Below are positions 1-9,476 of a stretch of DNA of 63,926 nt, one piece after another. A program made the position numbers and the translations under genes. Each line of letters opens with the position of its first letter. Position 1 is the first letter of the stretch. The notes beneath the pieces were generated by a model. The model had not been told where the DNA came from. It saw nothing but the letters and a program-made list of their open reading frames with translations, and searched no databases. This stretch comes from Verrucomicrobiota bacterium (GTDB lineage: Bacteria > Verrucomicrobiota > Verrucomicrobiia > Limisphaerales > JADLHS01): contig JABFSR010000231.1 in the NCBI GenBank assembly GCA_013140495.1, positions 1-63,926 on the forward strand, written 5' to 3'.

Positions 1-849
1 TGGATCAACTGGGGGCTCATGCTCGCCTGTATCGGCCTTGTGCTGGGATTCCGTTCCTCGGACAACCTCGCCGCCGCCTACGGCATCGCAGTGGTTCTGA
101 CAATGATCATCACCACACTCCTTCTTTACTTCGCCGCGAAGCGTCTCTGGTCCTGGAACAGCCTTCAGTCCGGTGCGCTCTGCGTTGTGCTTCTTGTGAT
201 CGAACTCGCATTTCTTGGCGCGAACATCCCCAAGATCGTACACGGCGGATGGTTTCCACTGGCGGTTGGCGCCATCGGTTTCACACTCATGTCCACGTGG
301 AAGACCGGGCGCAATCGCCTCCGTCAGCGTCTGGTAAACAGCATCCTTCCCATCGAGGATTTCCTGCGTGACGTCGAGGAGACCAAACCCACGCGTGTTC
401 CCGGCACGGCGATTTTTCTCGCGGGCAATCCCGATGGCACCCCGGCGGCGCTCATCCACAATTTCAAACACAACAAGATCCTCCATAAACGTGTCGTGTT
501 GCTCACGATCATGACCGAGGAGATACCCTATGTTGAAGCCGAACGACGCGTCCAGGTTTCAGCACTGGGTTCTGACTTTCATCGCGTCATCGGACGCTTT
601 GGCTTCATGGAGGAACCGAACGCGGAAGACATTCTCAAACTCTGCAAACCTTACGGACTGAACTTCCGTGAGATGGAGACAACCTTCTTCCTGAGTCGCG
701 AAACCATCATTGCCAGTGATCGCCGTGGCCTCGCGCGCTGGCGCAAGAGATTGTTTTCCCTCATGGCCCGCAACGCCCAACCCGCCAACGCCTATTTCCG
801 GCTCCCACCCAATCGAGTCGTGGAACTGGGGTTGCAGGTGGAGATTTAG
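1..849 (+). CDS. kup: Kup-family potassium transporter, C-terminal part (5' truncated by window)
   Basis: The frame is open from base 1, so the gene starts upstream; about 283 residues are visible. The motif GFRSSDNLAAAYGIAV is the conserved late transmembrane signature of Kup/HAK/KT K+ uptake permeases. It is followed by three hydrophobic segments (to about residue 95) and then the long soluble C-terminal domain typical of Kup, with conserved HNFKHNKILHKRVVLLTI. The family imports K+ at the inner membrane by proton symport. Family identity is secure. Operon context upstream is out of view; downstream is a 210-bp gap holding a dispersed repeat. Confidence 0.95.
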   Translation, partial: WINWGLMLACIGLVLGFRSSDNLAAAYGIAVVLTMIITTLLLYFAAKRLWSWNSLQSGALCVVLLVIELAFLGANIPKIVHGGWFPLAVGAIGFTLMSTWKTGRNRLRQRLVNSILPIEDFLRDVEETKPTRVPGTAIFLAGNPDGTPAALIHNFKHNKILHKRVVLLTIMTEEIPYVEAERRVQVSALGSDFHRVIGRFGFMEEPNAEDILKLCKPYGLNFREMETTFFLSRETIIASDRRGLARWRKRLFSLMARNAQPANAYFRLPPNRVVELGLQVEI

Positions 850-869
850 CCGAAGAAATGCAGTTCAAC

Positions 870-1005
870 CACGAATGGACACGAATCCCACGAATAACGA
901 CAGAGGATTCTGTGCGGCCAACGGGGGGCGCGCCAGCGCCCACCAAACAGTGGCTTGGAATCCACCTCGCCCATTTCGCCTTCACCACCGCTGATTCGTG
1001 TCCAA
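870..1005. repeat. dispersed inverted repeat (ACGAATGGACACGAATC type)
   Basis: The gap between kup and the next gene carries GGACACGAATC at 877-887 and its exact reverse complement GATTCGTGTCC at 993-1003. A further CCACGAAT motif occurs nearby. The wording resembles the larger inverted repeat at 28804-28963 (ACCACGAAATACACG...). It is probably a non-coding dispersed palindromic element, possibly forming a hairpin in the read-through transcript. Confidence 0.5.
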
Positions 1006-1059
1006 GTGCTTCTTTGCTTCGACAAATTCTGTCGCGTTTGAAATACTCGATCCAAGTCC

Positions 1060-1986
1060 ATGCTTGAGCGAAAATCAGACCTTCAGCCTTTGTCAGGCGG
1101 TGAAGTGGAAACCAAGTCGCCAGCAAAGACCTGGAAACGGAAAAGTGTTCGGATGATCAAGGTGTTCCTCATTGGTTATGGTTTGGTGGTGGCTGCCGTG
1201 GTGGTGTTCCAGCGGCGGATGCTCTATTTCCCGGAACGATTCACCGCGACCATTGCTGAAACCAAGGTAAAGGAAACAGGTTTTGTCGCCTGGCGAAACA
1301 TGGCTGGCGGGATCGTTGGTTGGAAAATGCCAGCAACTGGCGTTGCGACAGCGAGCGTGCTTATCACTCATGGCAATGGCGGTTCGGCGATGGACCGAGG
1401 CTGGATCGCAGAGACAATTCAGCAGGCGCGCAACGTGGATGTCTATGTGCTCGAATATCCCGGCTACGGTGCGCGCGGTGGTTCGCCGGGAAAGGACAGT
1501 TTTCTGATGGCGGGCGAGGAGGCGTTTGGCTTGCTGCCGACGGACAAACCACGATTCGTTGTAGGGGAATCGCTCGGCACGGGTGTGGCAGCTCATCTGG
1601 CGGGAAAATTTCCGGACTCGGTTGCTGGAATTGTATTCCTGGTGCCGTATCACAGTCTCCCGTGGGTGGCCCAGAGGAAGATGCCGCTTGTTCCTGCTTA
1701 CGTGTTGTTGCGCGATCGTTTTCAGCCGTCGGAAAGTCTCAGGGCGTATCGCGGGCCGGTGAAGGTCATCATTGCGGAGAATGACGAAGTGATTCCGCCG
1801 GAGGCAGGGCACAGATTGTTTGAGAGCTACGGCGGACCAAAGGAGTTGGAGGTGATTTCGGGCGCACAACACAACGACGTTGTGGCGCGGACCGTGGCGT
1901 GGTGGAAGGAAGTGTTCGCTTTTCTGGAAAAGAACCGGCCTGCGATTTCAGATTCTGCATCGGCTTCACAAAGTGGAGTTCAATAA
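1060..1986 (+). CDS. membrane-anchored alpha/beta hydrolase
   Basis: A 308-residue serine hydrolase of the BAAT/dienelactone-type alpha/beta fold. A basic N-terminus is followed by one transmembrane segment (about residues 33-50). The oxyanion motif ITHGNGG is at about 102-108. The nucleophile elbow GESLGTG has Ser171, the acid is Asp242 in ENDEVIPP and the base is His271 in GAQHND, so the triad is complete and in order. An internal ATG at 1153 (residue 32) directly before the membrane helix is an alternative start. The substrate is not predictable. It is convergent with the next gene, whose stop lies 28 bp away. Confidence 0.85.
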   Translation: MLERKSDLQPLSGGEVETKSPAKTWKRKSVRMIKVFLIGYGLVVAAVVVFQRRMLYFPERFTATIAETKVKETGFVAWRNMAGGIVGWKMPATGVATASVLITHGNGGSAMDRGWIAETIQQARNVDVYVLEYPGYGARGGSPGKDSFLMAGEEAFGLLPTDKPRFVVGESLGTGVAAHLAGKFPDSVAGIVFLVPYHSLPWVAQRKMPLVPAYVLLRDRFQPSESLRAYRGPVKVIIAENDEVIPPEAGHRLFESYGGPKELEVISGAQHNDVVARTVAWWKEVFAFLEKNRPAISDSASASQSGVQ

Positions 1987-2014
1987 TAAACTCCGTAGGG
2001 CTCTTGAAGTTTGG

Positions 2015-3511
2015 TCATTCTCTGGTGCTCGGTGCTTGGATGTTGGAACTTTCCTCCGCCGCCGGCCAGACCGCATCACGCGCATTCCATAAGTCTGGCG
2101 GTGACTTTGAATTTGTTGGAGTCGGATCGCCACCGTCGTCCTTGCCATCCTCACCCACCGAATAGAGAACGAACGTCCCGTCTGCGTTGAGCCTGTAATG
2201 CAGCGGTTGGATGTTCATCGGATCAATTGGCACGGCGGAAATAAACTCCGGCACAAGTTCATTTAACTCCGCAGGCAAATGTCTGCGACGAAGCTGGAAG
2301 CGTTTCAGGGCGATGGCGGTGATGGTGAGGCGGCGAAACGCCTCGTGCCGATTGATAACCTGAGTATATCCTGCCGTATTCGGTATTATGAGCGCGGACA
2401 TCGCATATTGATAATGCTTCAAACCAAAACCAATTTTCCCTCCGTCAAATGTATTGCCACTTTCGATTTGAAGAGCGACCTCCCTTGCGTGAATTTCGGG
2501 CCAAGGCAAATGGTCGAGGTTTCTGACACATTCCAAAGCACCTTGGTATTGCTTGAACGCGAATAATTCGTTTTTCTCGGCACTCAAGCGCCAAATCGAC
2601 GAAGCCGGTATGTCTTTGATGGTTTCCCATGTTTGAGAACCGTTGTTACCTGGAATCATTCGGCGCAAAGTATTTCTAAAACCATTGCTACGAATCATGC
2701 CGAACTCCATTTCCATCAAAGCGCGTCCACCGAGAAAGCCGGTAAGAGCGGCTTGAAACATATCCACTTGCTCCCAGTCCTTTTGAAAAAAAGCGAGTTC
2801 CTCTTCGTTCCAATCAGGGCTTTGTAGGGCCTCCCACGTCAGGGCCAAGCTGGGTCCGGTGATCGCAACTCGAAACATTTGCGATGACAGTAACGGGTCC
2901 TCTTTGTTGAATTCACACAGTTGAACCAGTGCATGAACATCCTGACGTGCGGCCTGGCGGTCGTTCCGATACAATGCGCAAATGGCATCTGTGAACATCC
3001 ATTGAGCAGCGGAGCGCAGTGATACAAATAAATGACCTGAGCTAAATCCAAACGTCTCCGGGTCGTAAACGTAGTATCCGAAGGAAAGTTCCAACGCTGC
3101 GCGAATCTCGGCGAGTTCATTCGATGCCCCATCGCACTGACTTTGAAGTCTCTCCCAGTTCGTAGAATTGGTGGGCTGTGACGAAATTGTCGCTAGTGTG
3201 TCATTCCGCCAACTGACACTCGCCTTTCCCGGCGCAACAAAATCTATCTTCATCGCCAAAATGCCTCCTGCATTGACGAACCCGTTGCTACTGATCCTGT
3301 TTAGGGCATTGGTTAGCCGCTGCAAACTTTCAAGACTCTCCGGCTGCCGGGGAAATCCAAGCTCCGCGAAGGAAATCTTCTCACCCTTGGCACGCAGTTC
3401 CGCTTTGTATTTCTCCACCGCGCTCCGGCGGTTGTTGCGCATGATGACAAATCCGACCACCACGACCAGCGCGGCGGCAGCGAGGACGAGCATCCATCGA
3501 AAACGTTTCAT
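2015..3511 (-). CDS. hypothetical single-pass membrane protein
   Basis: 498 residues: an N-terminal membrane anchor (residues 5-24, MLVLAAAALVVVVGFVIM), then a mostly helical extracytoplasmic domain. The C-terminus has LPAELNELVPEFISAVPIDP and FVLYSVGEDGKDDGGD. That last stretch is a tail seen in many PVC proteins, resembling the end of type II pseudopilin-like proteins. No catalytic motif is recognised. It follows acpS on the same strand after a 69-bp gap and may be its distal operon partner. Function unknown. Confidence 0.75.
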   Translation of the reverse strand: MKRFRWMLVLAAAALVVVVGFVIMRNNRRSAVEKYKAELRAKGEKISFAELGFPRQPESLESLQRLTNALNRISSNGFVNAGGILAMKIDFVAPGKASVSWRNDTLATISSQPTNSTNWERLQSQCDGASNELAEIRAALELSFGYYVYDPETFGFSSGHLFVSLRSAAQWMFTDAICALYRNDRQAARQDVHALVQLCEFNKEDPLLSSQMFRVAITGPSLALTWEALQSPDWNEEELAFFQKDWEQVDMFQAALTGFLGGRALMEMEFGMIRSNGFRNTLRRMIPGNNGSQTWETIKDIPASSIWRLSAEKNELFAFKQYQGALECVRNLDHLPWPEIHAREVALQIESGNTFDGGKIGFGLKHYQYAMSALIIPNTAGYTQVINRHEAFRRLTITAIALKRFQLRRRHLPAELNELVPEFISAVPIDPMNIQPLHYRLNADGTFVLYSVGEDGKDDGGDPTPTNSKSPPDLWNARDAVWPAAEESSNIQAPSTRE

Positions 3512-3580
3512 GGTTAAGCCGGTAAAAAAAAAGGATGACAGATATAACTCCGAGCCGACTGGATCGTTGCACGAACAATT

Positions 3581-3961
3581 TCAAGCGCCTTCGAGAATCG
3601 CAATCGCCGTGGCGTGATTGGCTGTGTGGCTCAGGCTGATGAGCACATGTTTGCCGCCGCGCTCCTTGATCAATTTCAAACCGCCGCCATGCAACACAAC
3701 GTAAGGCTCGCCCGAGCCGCGTTTGCAAACTTCCATGTCGTGCCAGCCTAGTTGGGAGCCAATGCCCGTTCCGAATGCTTTAGAGATTGCCTCCTTCGCC
3801 GCAAAGCGCGCCGCAACAAACGGCGCGGGCTCTTTGTGTGACTGGCAGTAAGCGATTTCATCCGGCAACAGAATGCGATTCACAAACCGCTCGCCAAACT
3901 TTTCCAGCGACGATTTGACGCGGGCCACTTCGATCAAGTCTATGCCGATGCCTAAAATCAT
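3581..3961 (-). CDS. acpS: holo-[acyl-carrier-protein] synthase
   Basis: 126 residues, normal AcpS length. It transfers 4'-phosphopantetheine from CoA to apo-ACP. Both Mg-binding motifs are present: GIGIDLIEVARV with Asp8, and FAAKEAISKAFGTG with Glu57. The C-terminus keeps the SLSHT motif. It lies downstream of pdxJ on the same strand, the classic pdxJ-acpS order, separated only by a repeat-filled gap. The gap suggests co-transcription. Confidence 0.96.
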   Translation of the reverse strand: MILGIGIDLIEVARVKSSLEKFGERFVNRILLPDEIAYCQSHKEPAPFVAARFAAKEAISKAFGTGIGSQLGWHDMEVCKRGSGEPYVVLHGGGLKLIKERGGKHVLISLSHTANHATAIAILEGA

Positions 3962-3975
3962 TTTTCTTAGTCCCG

Positions 3976-4052
3976 AGTCCGAAGTCCACAGTCCAGAGTC
4001 GTTCGCGTTAGGCCGTCCAATGTCGTGGACTCCGGACTTTGGACTCCGGACT
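3976..4052. repeat. inverted repeat, AGTCC/GGACT-rich family, copy 1
   Basis: Left arm 3976-4000 (AGTCCGAAGTCCACAGTCCA...) pairs with right arm 4028-4052 (GACTCCGGACTTTGGACTCC...), about 25-nt arms with few mismatches and a 27-nt loop. It fills almost the whole pdxJ-acpS gap. A related copy lies at 49013-49112, also between two co-oriented operon genes. Confidence 0.75.
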
Positions 4053-4058
4053 CGTGAC

Positions 4059-4799
4059 TCATCCCTTGTAGTTCTTCATCGCTGCCAGAAAGTCCTTCAC
4101 AGCCTGTCGCAACCCGACGAATACGGCGCGACTGACAATGCTGTGACCGATATTCAACTCCACAAGATGCGGCACTCGATGGAGCAGGGGTAGGTTCTCC
4201 AGGTTCAAACCGTGCCCGGCATTCACCTGAAGTCCAAGTTTGTGCGCGAGCTTTGCGCCTGCGATCAGGCGGTTCAATTCGATCTTGCAGCGGCGTTTAT
4301 TTGAAAAGTGTTCTGCATAAGCCCCCGTGTGCAATTCAATAAACTGAGCGCCGATCCGTGCAGATGCTTCAATCTGATCCAGATCAGGTCCGATGAACAA
4401 ACTTACCTCGATGCCGGCAGCGTTCATGCGCTTGCGGGTTTGCAACAGTGCGCGTTCATTCCGGACGACGTCCAGGCCGCCTTCAGTAGTGACTTCTTGC
4501 CGACGCTCCGGCACGAGGCAGACGATGTGTGGCTTCAGTTTCAGCGCGATGGCTACAATCTCCGGCGCGTTTGCCATTTCAAAATTGAGCCGGGTCTTGA
4601 TGCGCTTTTGCAGTTCGAAAATATCCCGATCCTGAATGTGGCGGCGATCTTCGCGCAGATGCGCGGTGATGCCGTGGGCTCCTGCCGCCTCGCAGGTAAG
4701 CGCGGCTTCAACGGGATCGGGTTCGCCGGTTATGACCCCCCGATACCGCGCTTCGCGGATGGTTGCGACGTGATCAATGTTGACACCAAGTTTAAGCAC
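4059..4799 (-). CDS. pdxJ: pyridoxine 5'-phosphate synthase
   Basis: Condenses 1-deoxyxylulose-5-phosphate with 3-amino-2-oxopropyl phosphate in the DXP-dependent vitamin B6 pathway. The start chosen is GTG at 4799, giving 246 residues beginning VLKLGVNIDHVATIREAR, exactly the family N-terminus. The frame stays open to 4946, but that 49-residue extension has no PdxJ counterpart. HGITAHLREDRRHI (active-site loop), ELHTGAYA and NAGHGLNLENL are all present. A 109-bp palindromic repeat lies upstream. Confidence 0.94.
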   Translation of the reverse strand: MLKLGVNIDHVATIREARYRGVITGEPDPVEAALTCEAAGAHGITAHLREDRRHIQDRDIFELQKRIKTRLNFEMANAPEIVAIALKLKPHIVCLVPERRQEVTTEGGLDVVRNERALLQTRKRMNAAGIEVSLFIGPDLDQIEASARIGAQFIELHTGAYAEHFSNKRRCKIELNRLIAGAKLAHKLGLQVNAGHGLNLENLPLLHRVPHLVELNIGHSIVSRAVFVGLRQAVKDFLAAMKNYKG

Positions 4800-4957
4800 A
4801 CGCGTTGTCTGCCAGATGTATCGGGCGGGTGCAAATGAAATTCGTGTTGGTGGGGTTGTCGTGCTGCGACGACCAGCGCTGTCGGGAGCAAGCAAGTTGC
4901 CTGCTGGCGTTGCAGTTCTTTGAGGATTACCAAAGCGTGACTTCAAAGTGGATCTGC

Positions 4958-5065
4958 CGGAGCGCGGTTGTGTGCGGCAGCACCAGCCGCAGCACTTACT
5001 ACTACCCCACAGCTCCCGAACATTTCATGCGCTGCGGCTGGTCTTTCAGACACAGCCGCGCTCCG
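4958..5065. repeat. large palindromic repeat, GGAGCGCGG family, copy A
   Basis: Left arm 4958-4993 begins CGGAGCGCGGTTGTGT and ends ACCAGCCGCAGC. Right arm 5031-5065 is its near-perfect reverse complement, beginning GCTGCGGCTGGTC and ending CAGCCGCGCTCCG. The loop is 37 nt. A second copy lies at 16558-16681. It sits between the divergent pdxJ and VanZ-like genes. Confidence 0.88.
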
Positions 5066-5118
5066 TTCGCATTCGTTTTCGATTGCGTCATGTGGTTGAA
5101 CCCTGCTTGCTATGCGGC

Positions 5119-5577
5119 GTGTCGAAGTTTAAGAAGTTCGTCGTTTACTGGCTGCCGGTGGCTGTGTGGCTGTTTGTGATCTCCGCGGCGTCTGGCGATC
5201 AGAAATCCTTTCAACACTCGTCGCGGATCATTGGCCCGATCGTTCATTGGCTGTTTCCACAAATGCCGCAGGAGCAGGTGGAGGAAGTGGTGTTCTACGT
5301 TCGCAAGAGCGCGCACATGACGGAGTTTGGGGTGCTGGCTTTGTTATGCTGGCGTGCCTTGAGACAACCCAAACGGGGCGAGCGCAAGCCGTGGTCCCGG
5401 CCAGAAGCGCGGAAATCCATGTTGCTGGTCCTGGTGTTTGCGTCTGCGGATGAGTTGCACCAGTGCTTTGTGCCTTCGCGCCAAGGATCACCCTGGGATG
5501 TGCTGATTGATTGCAGCGGTGGCGCGCTGGCCTTGTTGCTATTGTGGTTGCTTGGACGCAGGCTGAAATGGTGGTGA
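5119..5577 (+). CDS. VanZ-like membrane protein
   Basis: About 152 residues from GTG 5119; the frame opens earlier at 4948, but that part lies in the palindromic repeat and is not protein-like. GTG 5092 is another candidate. It has about four membrane segments: YWLPVAVWLFVISAASG, then VRKSAHMTEFGVLALL, then SMLLVLVFASADELHQCFVPSRQGSPWDVLIDCSGG, and a C-terminal helix. The K-x-x-H-x-x-E-(Y/F) and DE(L/I)xQxFxPxRxGxxxDxxxD patterns define the VanZ family. Outside the vancomycin operon its role is unclear; it probably acts in the cell envelope. Confidence 0.85.
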   Translation: MSKFKKFVVYWLPVAVWLFVISAASGDQKSFQHSSRIIGPIVHWLFPQMPQEQVEEVVFYVRKSAHMTEFGVLALLCWRALRQPKRGERKPWSRPEARKSMLLVLVFASADELHQCFVPSRQGSPWDVLIDCSGGALALLLLWLLGRRLKWW

Positions 5578-5697
5578 ACTTGGCCCGCTCGATCAGACGA
5601 TCAGGTCAGCGCGACCTCTGCCAAGATTTTCCATTAACGGCTGGCTGTCTGACTTGGCTTCCTTACACTCTCCGGAAAGCACTTTTGAAAGGAAATT

Positions 5698-8040
5698 ATG
5701 CGTGATCGTTTGAATGAAATTCTTGTCGCCCGGTTGGCTGGCTTCGTCGTGATGGTCGTCGCGGCATGTTCCGTTTCGGCTGCGCCCTTGCCCATCGAAA
5801 AGAATGTGGATTGGCAGCCGTTCACGGCGCAGGTGAGGCGCTTGATCGAAGCCACGGATTATCTCGGTTCGCCGTTCAGCGCGAGTGAGAAGAAGGACAT
5901 TGAGGCGACGATGAAGGATACGGAGACCAATCGCGGTTCAGAGAAGCTGCAAGCGATTCTCGACCGGCATTGTCTCTTTGGCGTTTCGATCAATCCGGAA
6001 ATGCGCGTGAAGGTGGCTCCGGGACCTGCGAAACCTGAATTGGTGGAGCAGGGCTGGCGGCAGTTCCTCGTCAAAGTCGTCAACGAATCCGGCACAACGG
6101 CGGATCTGCAAGCCGTGAGTCCCAATGCCATCTCGGTTTACTCAAATGAAGGTGTCGGGCCGAGAAACAACGAATCTGACAAGTTCTATCGCAGGAAAGG
6201 TGAAGCGCTCCCGCTTACGGACAACGCGCAGCTCTGGCTGGACTTTCGGATGTACGACATGCAGCCGCTTGGAAAGTCGCTCAGTGGTTTGCCGCTGGAG
6301 TACCGGATCATCCAGCTTTACAGCCGCGATGCCGGTCGTCGGGAGGCAAAGTTCTCTTTCAATGTCGGCCAAGGCACGCAGGACATCGGCTTTCGCAATG
6401 AAGTGGACACGCTCTTCACATGTCTGCCGGCCCGCACCATCACTTTCCGTGTGCATGACGAAAATAATAAGCCGACGACAGCGTCGTTTCTGATACGCGA
6501 CACACAGCAACGGGTTTATCCTTCGCAGGCCAAACGGCTCGCGCCTGATTTTCCGTTTCATCCGCAAGTGTATCGCGGTGACGGCGAAACCCTGAAACTT
6601 CCGGATGGCGAATACACCGTGGAATTTTTGCGTGGGCCAGAATCCGTCGCGGACACACAGACTCTGAAGGTTGACAAGCGGACCAAGCAGGTTGAGTTCA
6701 AAGTGAAGCGATGGATTGATCCATCGCTTACGGGTTGGTGGTCTGGCGATCATCATATTCACGCGGCAGGTTGCGCGCATTATGTGAAACCCACGGAAGG
6801 CGTTCTGGCGTCGGACATGATCCGCCATTGCATGGGTGAGGATTTGAAGATTGGCGCGAACCTGACCTGGGGGCCGTGTTTTGACTACCAGAAGCAGTTT
6901 TTTTGCGGGGCTGTGGACAAGGTTTCCATCTATCCGTACCTGCTGCGTTACGACATTGAGGTTTCAGGATTTGGTTCACATCAGTCCGGTCATCTTTGTT
7001 TGTTGCGGCTCAAGGAGGAGATTTATCCTGGTGGCGATTCCAAGGACCACTGGCCGACGCTGTGCTTGAATACGCTGCGCTGGGCGAAGAAGCAGGGCTC
7101 GGTCTGCGGCCCGGCTCATTCCGGTTGGGGACTCGAAGTGAAAACGAACGCCCTGCCCAACTACATTGTGCCGCCCTTTAACCAGATCGGCGCGATGGAA
7201 TATATCGTGGACGTGACCCACGAACTGCCCGGGCCGGATGGCAAGCTTTTGCCGGCGGTGGATTTTATTTCAATGGTGGACACGCCGTATGTCTGGGAGT
7301 TGAACATGTGGTATCACACGTTGAATGTCGGTTATCGAACCCGGGTCAGCGGCGAAACAGATTTTCCGTGTATCTACGGTGAGAAGGTTGGCCTGGGCCG
7401 CTCCTATGTGAAACTGGACGGCAAGCTGGATTACGATCAATGGTGTGAGGGCATCCGACAGGGTCGCAATTATGTGAGCGACGGCAAGAGTCATTTGATG
7501 GAATTCAAAGTCAACGATGTCGCGATGGGAGAGCAGGGGAGTGAATTGAAATTGTCCCAGCCGGCCTCTGTCAAAGTGACCGCAAAAGTCGCCGCCCGAT
7601 TGAACGACCAACCAAATCCGGCGCTTCAGAAACTCGATTACGCCAAGAAGCCGTACTGGGACATTGAACGCGCGCGCATTGACGAGACTCGCGAAGTGCC
7701 GGTGGAGGTCATCGTGAACGGCTACCCGGTCGCGAAGAAAAACATCGTGGCTGACGGCAAGTTGCAGGACATCAGTTTCGATGTGAAGATTGACCGCAGC
7801 AGTTGGGTGGCGCTGCGTATTCTGCCGTCATCGCATTCGAATCCGATCTTTGTTCTCGTGGATGGCAAACCGGTTCGCGCATCGAAGCGCAGCGCGGAGT
7901 GGTGTTTGAAAGGCGTTGATCAATGCTGGTCTCAAAAGGAGAAGTTCATCAGGGACAATGAAAAGGAAGATGCCAAACTCGCCTACGATCATGCCCGCGC
8001 TGCGTATCAAAAAATCCTGGGCGAATGCGATGTGGATTGA
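5698..8040 (+). CDS. exported CehA/McbA-type metallohydrolase
   Basis: 780 residues with a signal peptide (cleavage near VSAAPLP, about residue 27). The start is supported by GAAAGGAA 4-6 nt before ATG. A long N-terminal beta-rich region is followed by a PHP-like metal-binding core. That core has SGDHHIHAAGC near residue 350, GPAHSGWG near residue 470, and a late GRSYVKLDG / GRNYVSDGKSH segment. This order matches CehA/McbA carbaryl-hydrolase-like proteins, common in PVC genomes with unknown natural substrates. Monocistronic; convergent with the ceramidase-like gene (19-bp gap). Confidence 0.82.
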   Translation: MRDRLNEILVARLAGFVVMVVAACSVSAAPLPIEKNVDWQPFTAQVRRLIEATDYLGSPFSASEKKDIEATMKDTETNRGSEKLQAILDRHCLFGVSINPEMRVKVAPGPAKPELVEQGWRQFLVKVVNESGTTADLQAVSPNAISVYSNEGVGPRNNESDKFYRRKGEALPLTDNAQLWLDFRMYDMQPLGKSLSGLPLEYRIIQLYSRDAGRREAKFSFNVGQGTQDIGFRNEVDTLFTCLPARTITFRVHDENNKPTTASFLIRDTQQRVYPSQAKRLAPDFPFHPQVYRGDGETLKLPDGEYTVEFLRGPESVADTQTLKVDKRTKQVEFKVKRWIDPSLTGWWSGDHHIHAAGCAHYVKPTEGVLASDMIRHCMGEDLKIGANLTWGPCFDYQKQFFCGAVDKVSIYPYLLRYDIEVSGFGSHQSGHLCLLRLKEEIYPGGDSKDHWPTLCLNTLRWAKKQGSVCGPAHSGWGLEVKTNALPNYIVPPFNQIGAMEYIVDVTHELPGPDGKLLPAVDFISMVDTPYVWELNMWYHTLNVGYRTRVSGETDFPCIYGEKVGLGRSYVKLDGKLDYDQWCEGIRQGRNYVSDGKSHLMEFKVNDVAMGEQGSELKLSQPASVKVTAKVAARLNDQPNPALQKLDYAKKPYWDIERARIDETREVPVEVIVNGYPVAKKNIVADGKLQDISFDVKIDRSSWVALRILPSSHSNPIFVLVDGKPVRASKRSAEWCLKGVDQCWSQKEKFIRDNEKEDAKLAYDHARAAYQKILGECDVD

Positions 8041-8059
8041 GGCGGGGTTTGTCCGCGCC

Positions 8060-9367
8060 TCACTTGATCTTTCCCTGCATCTGGTAAATCCAGGTCAGGG
8101 CGGTGTTCATCAACTTTTCTCCTGCCCCGACTTCCACGGGTGAAACCGTGGCATCCGCGCCATAGCCGCCCTCGGCCACCGCTTCGATGGTCGGAAAATA
8201 TTGATGGTAGCCGTTGCAGTAACCAAAAAAGTAAAGCTGCTTCACCCGGGCACGTTCCTTGAGCCGGATGGCATGATTGCAGAAGAATTCGCCCGAGGCG
8301 CCGACGAGTGCAATCTCGCCGTTCAGCAAAGCCACCGTGAGTCGTGGGCGGATGCCATCGCTGTACTCGTCAGTGTAGTTCGGAATCAACTCGGGAAAAA
8401 ATGCCATGCTGAACGCGGCCTTGATGGCAGGGTTGCTCCAATCCGTTCGTGAAGAGAATTTGCTGCGATCTTCTTTGACGACGAGCGATGGTTTGGTGAC
8501 TTCCTCGGGCTTCAAGCTTGTGGCGAGCTTCACGACTTCTCGCCCCAGCGCCTGACCGAATTCAGGGTAATCCTTGTTCTCGCCTTTGTTCGCTGACATG
8601 TCGCCGGCAGCGCCCTGCATGAAAACGGCCTGTCCACCGAATTCCTTCTCCACTGTCTGTTTGAGTGCCCCAACATAGTCCGCCGAAAACTTCAGCACTT
8701 CTCCCGCAACCATCGTCGGGTGCGCGGTGAAATTGACAATCACTGCCAGCGGTTTGCCATCCATGGTGTCGAGCCGGATCACGCCGAGATCGGGATCCAC
8801 AGGTTTGGGTTCCAGTTTCGTATGCCGGTTTCGATTGAAGCCTTTGAGTTTGACCACACCGGTGGCGAGTTTGGCGGAAACCAATTTGGAATCAGCCTCC
8901 AAGATGGCCGCAACAATTCCGTCCTCCAATTCCTTGTAGTAACGAAGCGCGGCGTCAAATTTACCTTTGCCTTTGCCATCCTCGTCGGTCAGTTCGAGCA
9001 CCGGACCATGATGAGTGTGCGAACCCGCAATGAACGAGTATTCGATGCCGGCCTTCTCCTTGATGCGGGTGCGGATGTTCTGGATTGTCTTCTCAGCAGG
9101 CGACCGCCCGAGATCAAGTCCAACGATTGCGAGTTTCTTGTCACCCGCCTGGATGACCACGGCGCTGGCATAAAGAGGATCCAATGCGCCAGTGGATAAT
9201 GCCGCGTGCCGCGCTCCGTAACCCCACATGGGCACAGGCTCCTTGGGAGTGACATCCCGTTTGCCCGCGCCCGCTTTGAAGACCACTGCTGGCGTCTGAG
9301 CGTGAACCGACAGACAGGACGTGATTATCAGGCTGGCAACCAGCGCGCAGAATGTTCGGGTGTTCAT
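8060..9367 (-). CDS. exported neutral ceramidase-like hydrolase
   Basis: 435 residues, with a signal peptide ending near SVHAQTPA. It opens with FKAGAGKRDVTPKEPVPMWGYG, the hallmark of the neutral/alkaline ceramidase N-terminal domain (PF04734). It keeps zinc-ligand-like GSHTHHGP, NFTAHPT and GAAGDMSANKG. At 435 residues it lacks the C-terminal Ig-like domain of true ceramidases, so the real substrate may be another amide or ester. A paralog lies at 21383-22780. It is co-oriented with the cytochrome operon upstream (109-bp gap) and could be its distal member. Confidence 0.85.
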   Translation of the reverse strand: MNTRTFCALVASLIITSCLSVHAQTPAVVFKAGAGKRDVTPKEPVPMWGYGARHAALSTGALDPLYASAVVIQAGDKKLAIVGLDLGRSPAEKTIQNIRTRIKEKAGIEYSFIAGSHTHHGPVLELTDEDGKGKGKFDAALRYYKELEDGIVAAILEADSKLVSAKLATGVVKLKGFNRNRHTKLEPKPVDPDLGVIRLDTMDGKPLAVIVNFTAHPTMVAGEVLKFSADYVGALKQTVEKEFGGQAVFMQGAAGDMSANKGENKDYPEFGQALGREVVKLATSLKPEEVTKPSLVVKEDRSKFSSRTDWSNPAIKAAFSMAFFPELIPNYTDEYSDGIRPRLTVALLNGEIALVGASGEFFCNHAIRLKERARVKQLYFFGYCNGYHQYFPTIEAVAEGGYGADATVSPVEVGAGEKLMNTALTWIYQMQGKIK

Positions 9368-9476
9368 TTAAGAATCGTAGTTATGACGATGCAATTGGCA
9401 ACCGCCAAGCTTTTTCATTTTGCCAGTTTAGAGACCGATACTTCCCTGTGTTTCGATGGCTCGCTCCGCCGGGCGT

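Noticed and set aside
1093..1872. 259-codon minus-strand open frame
   Set aside because: Antisense of the alpha/beta hydrolase that has a complete catalytic triad.
4800..4946. 49-residue N-terminal extension of PdxJ
   Set aside because: No similarity to the PdxJ family, and a GTG at 4799 gives the exact family N-terminus.
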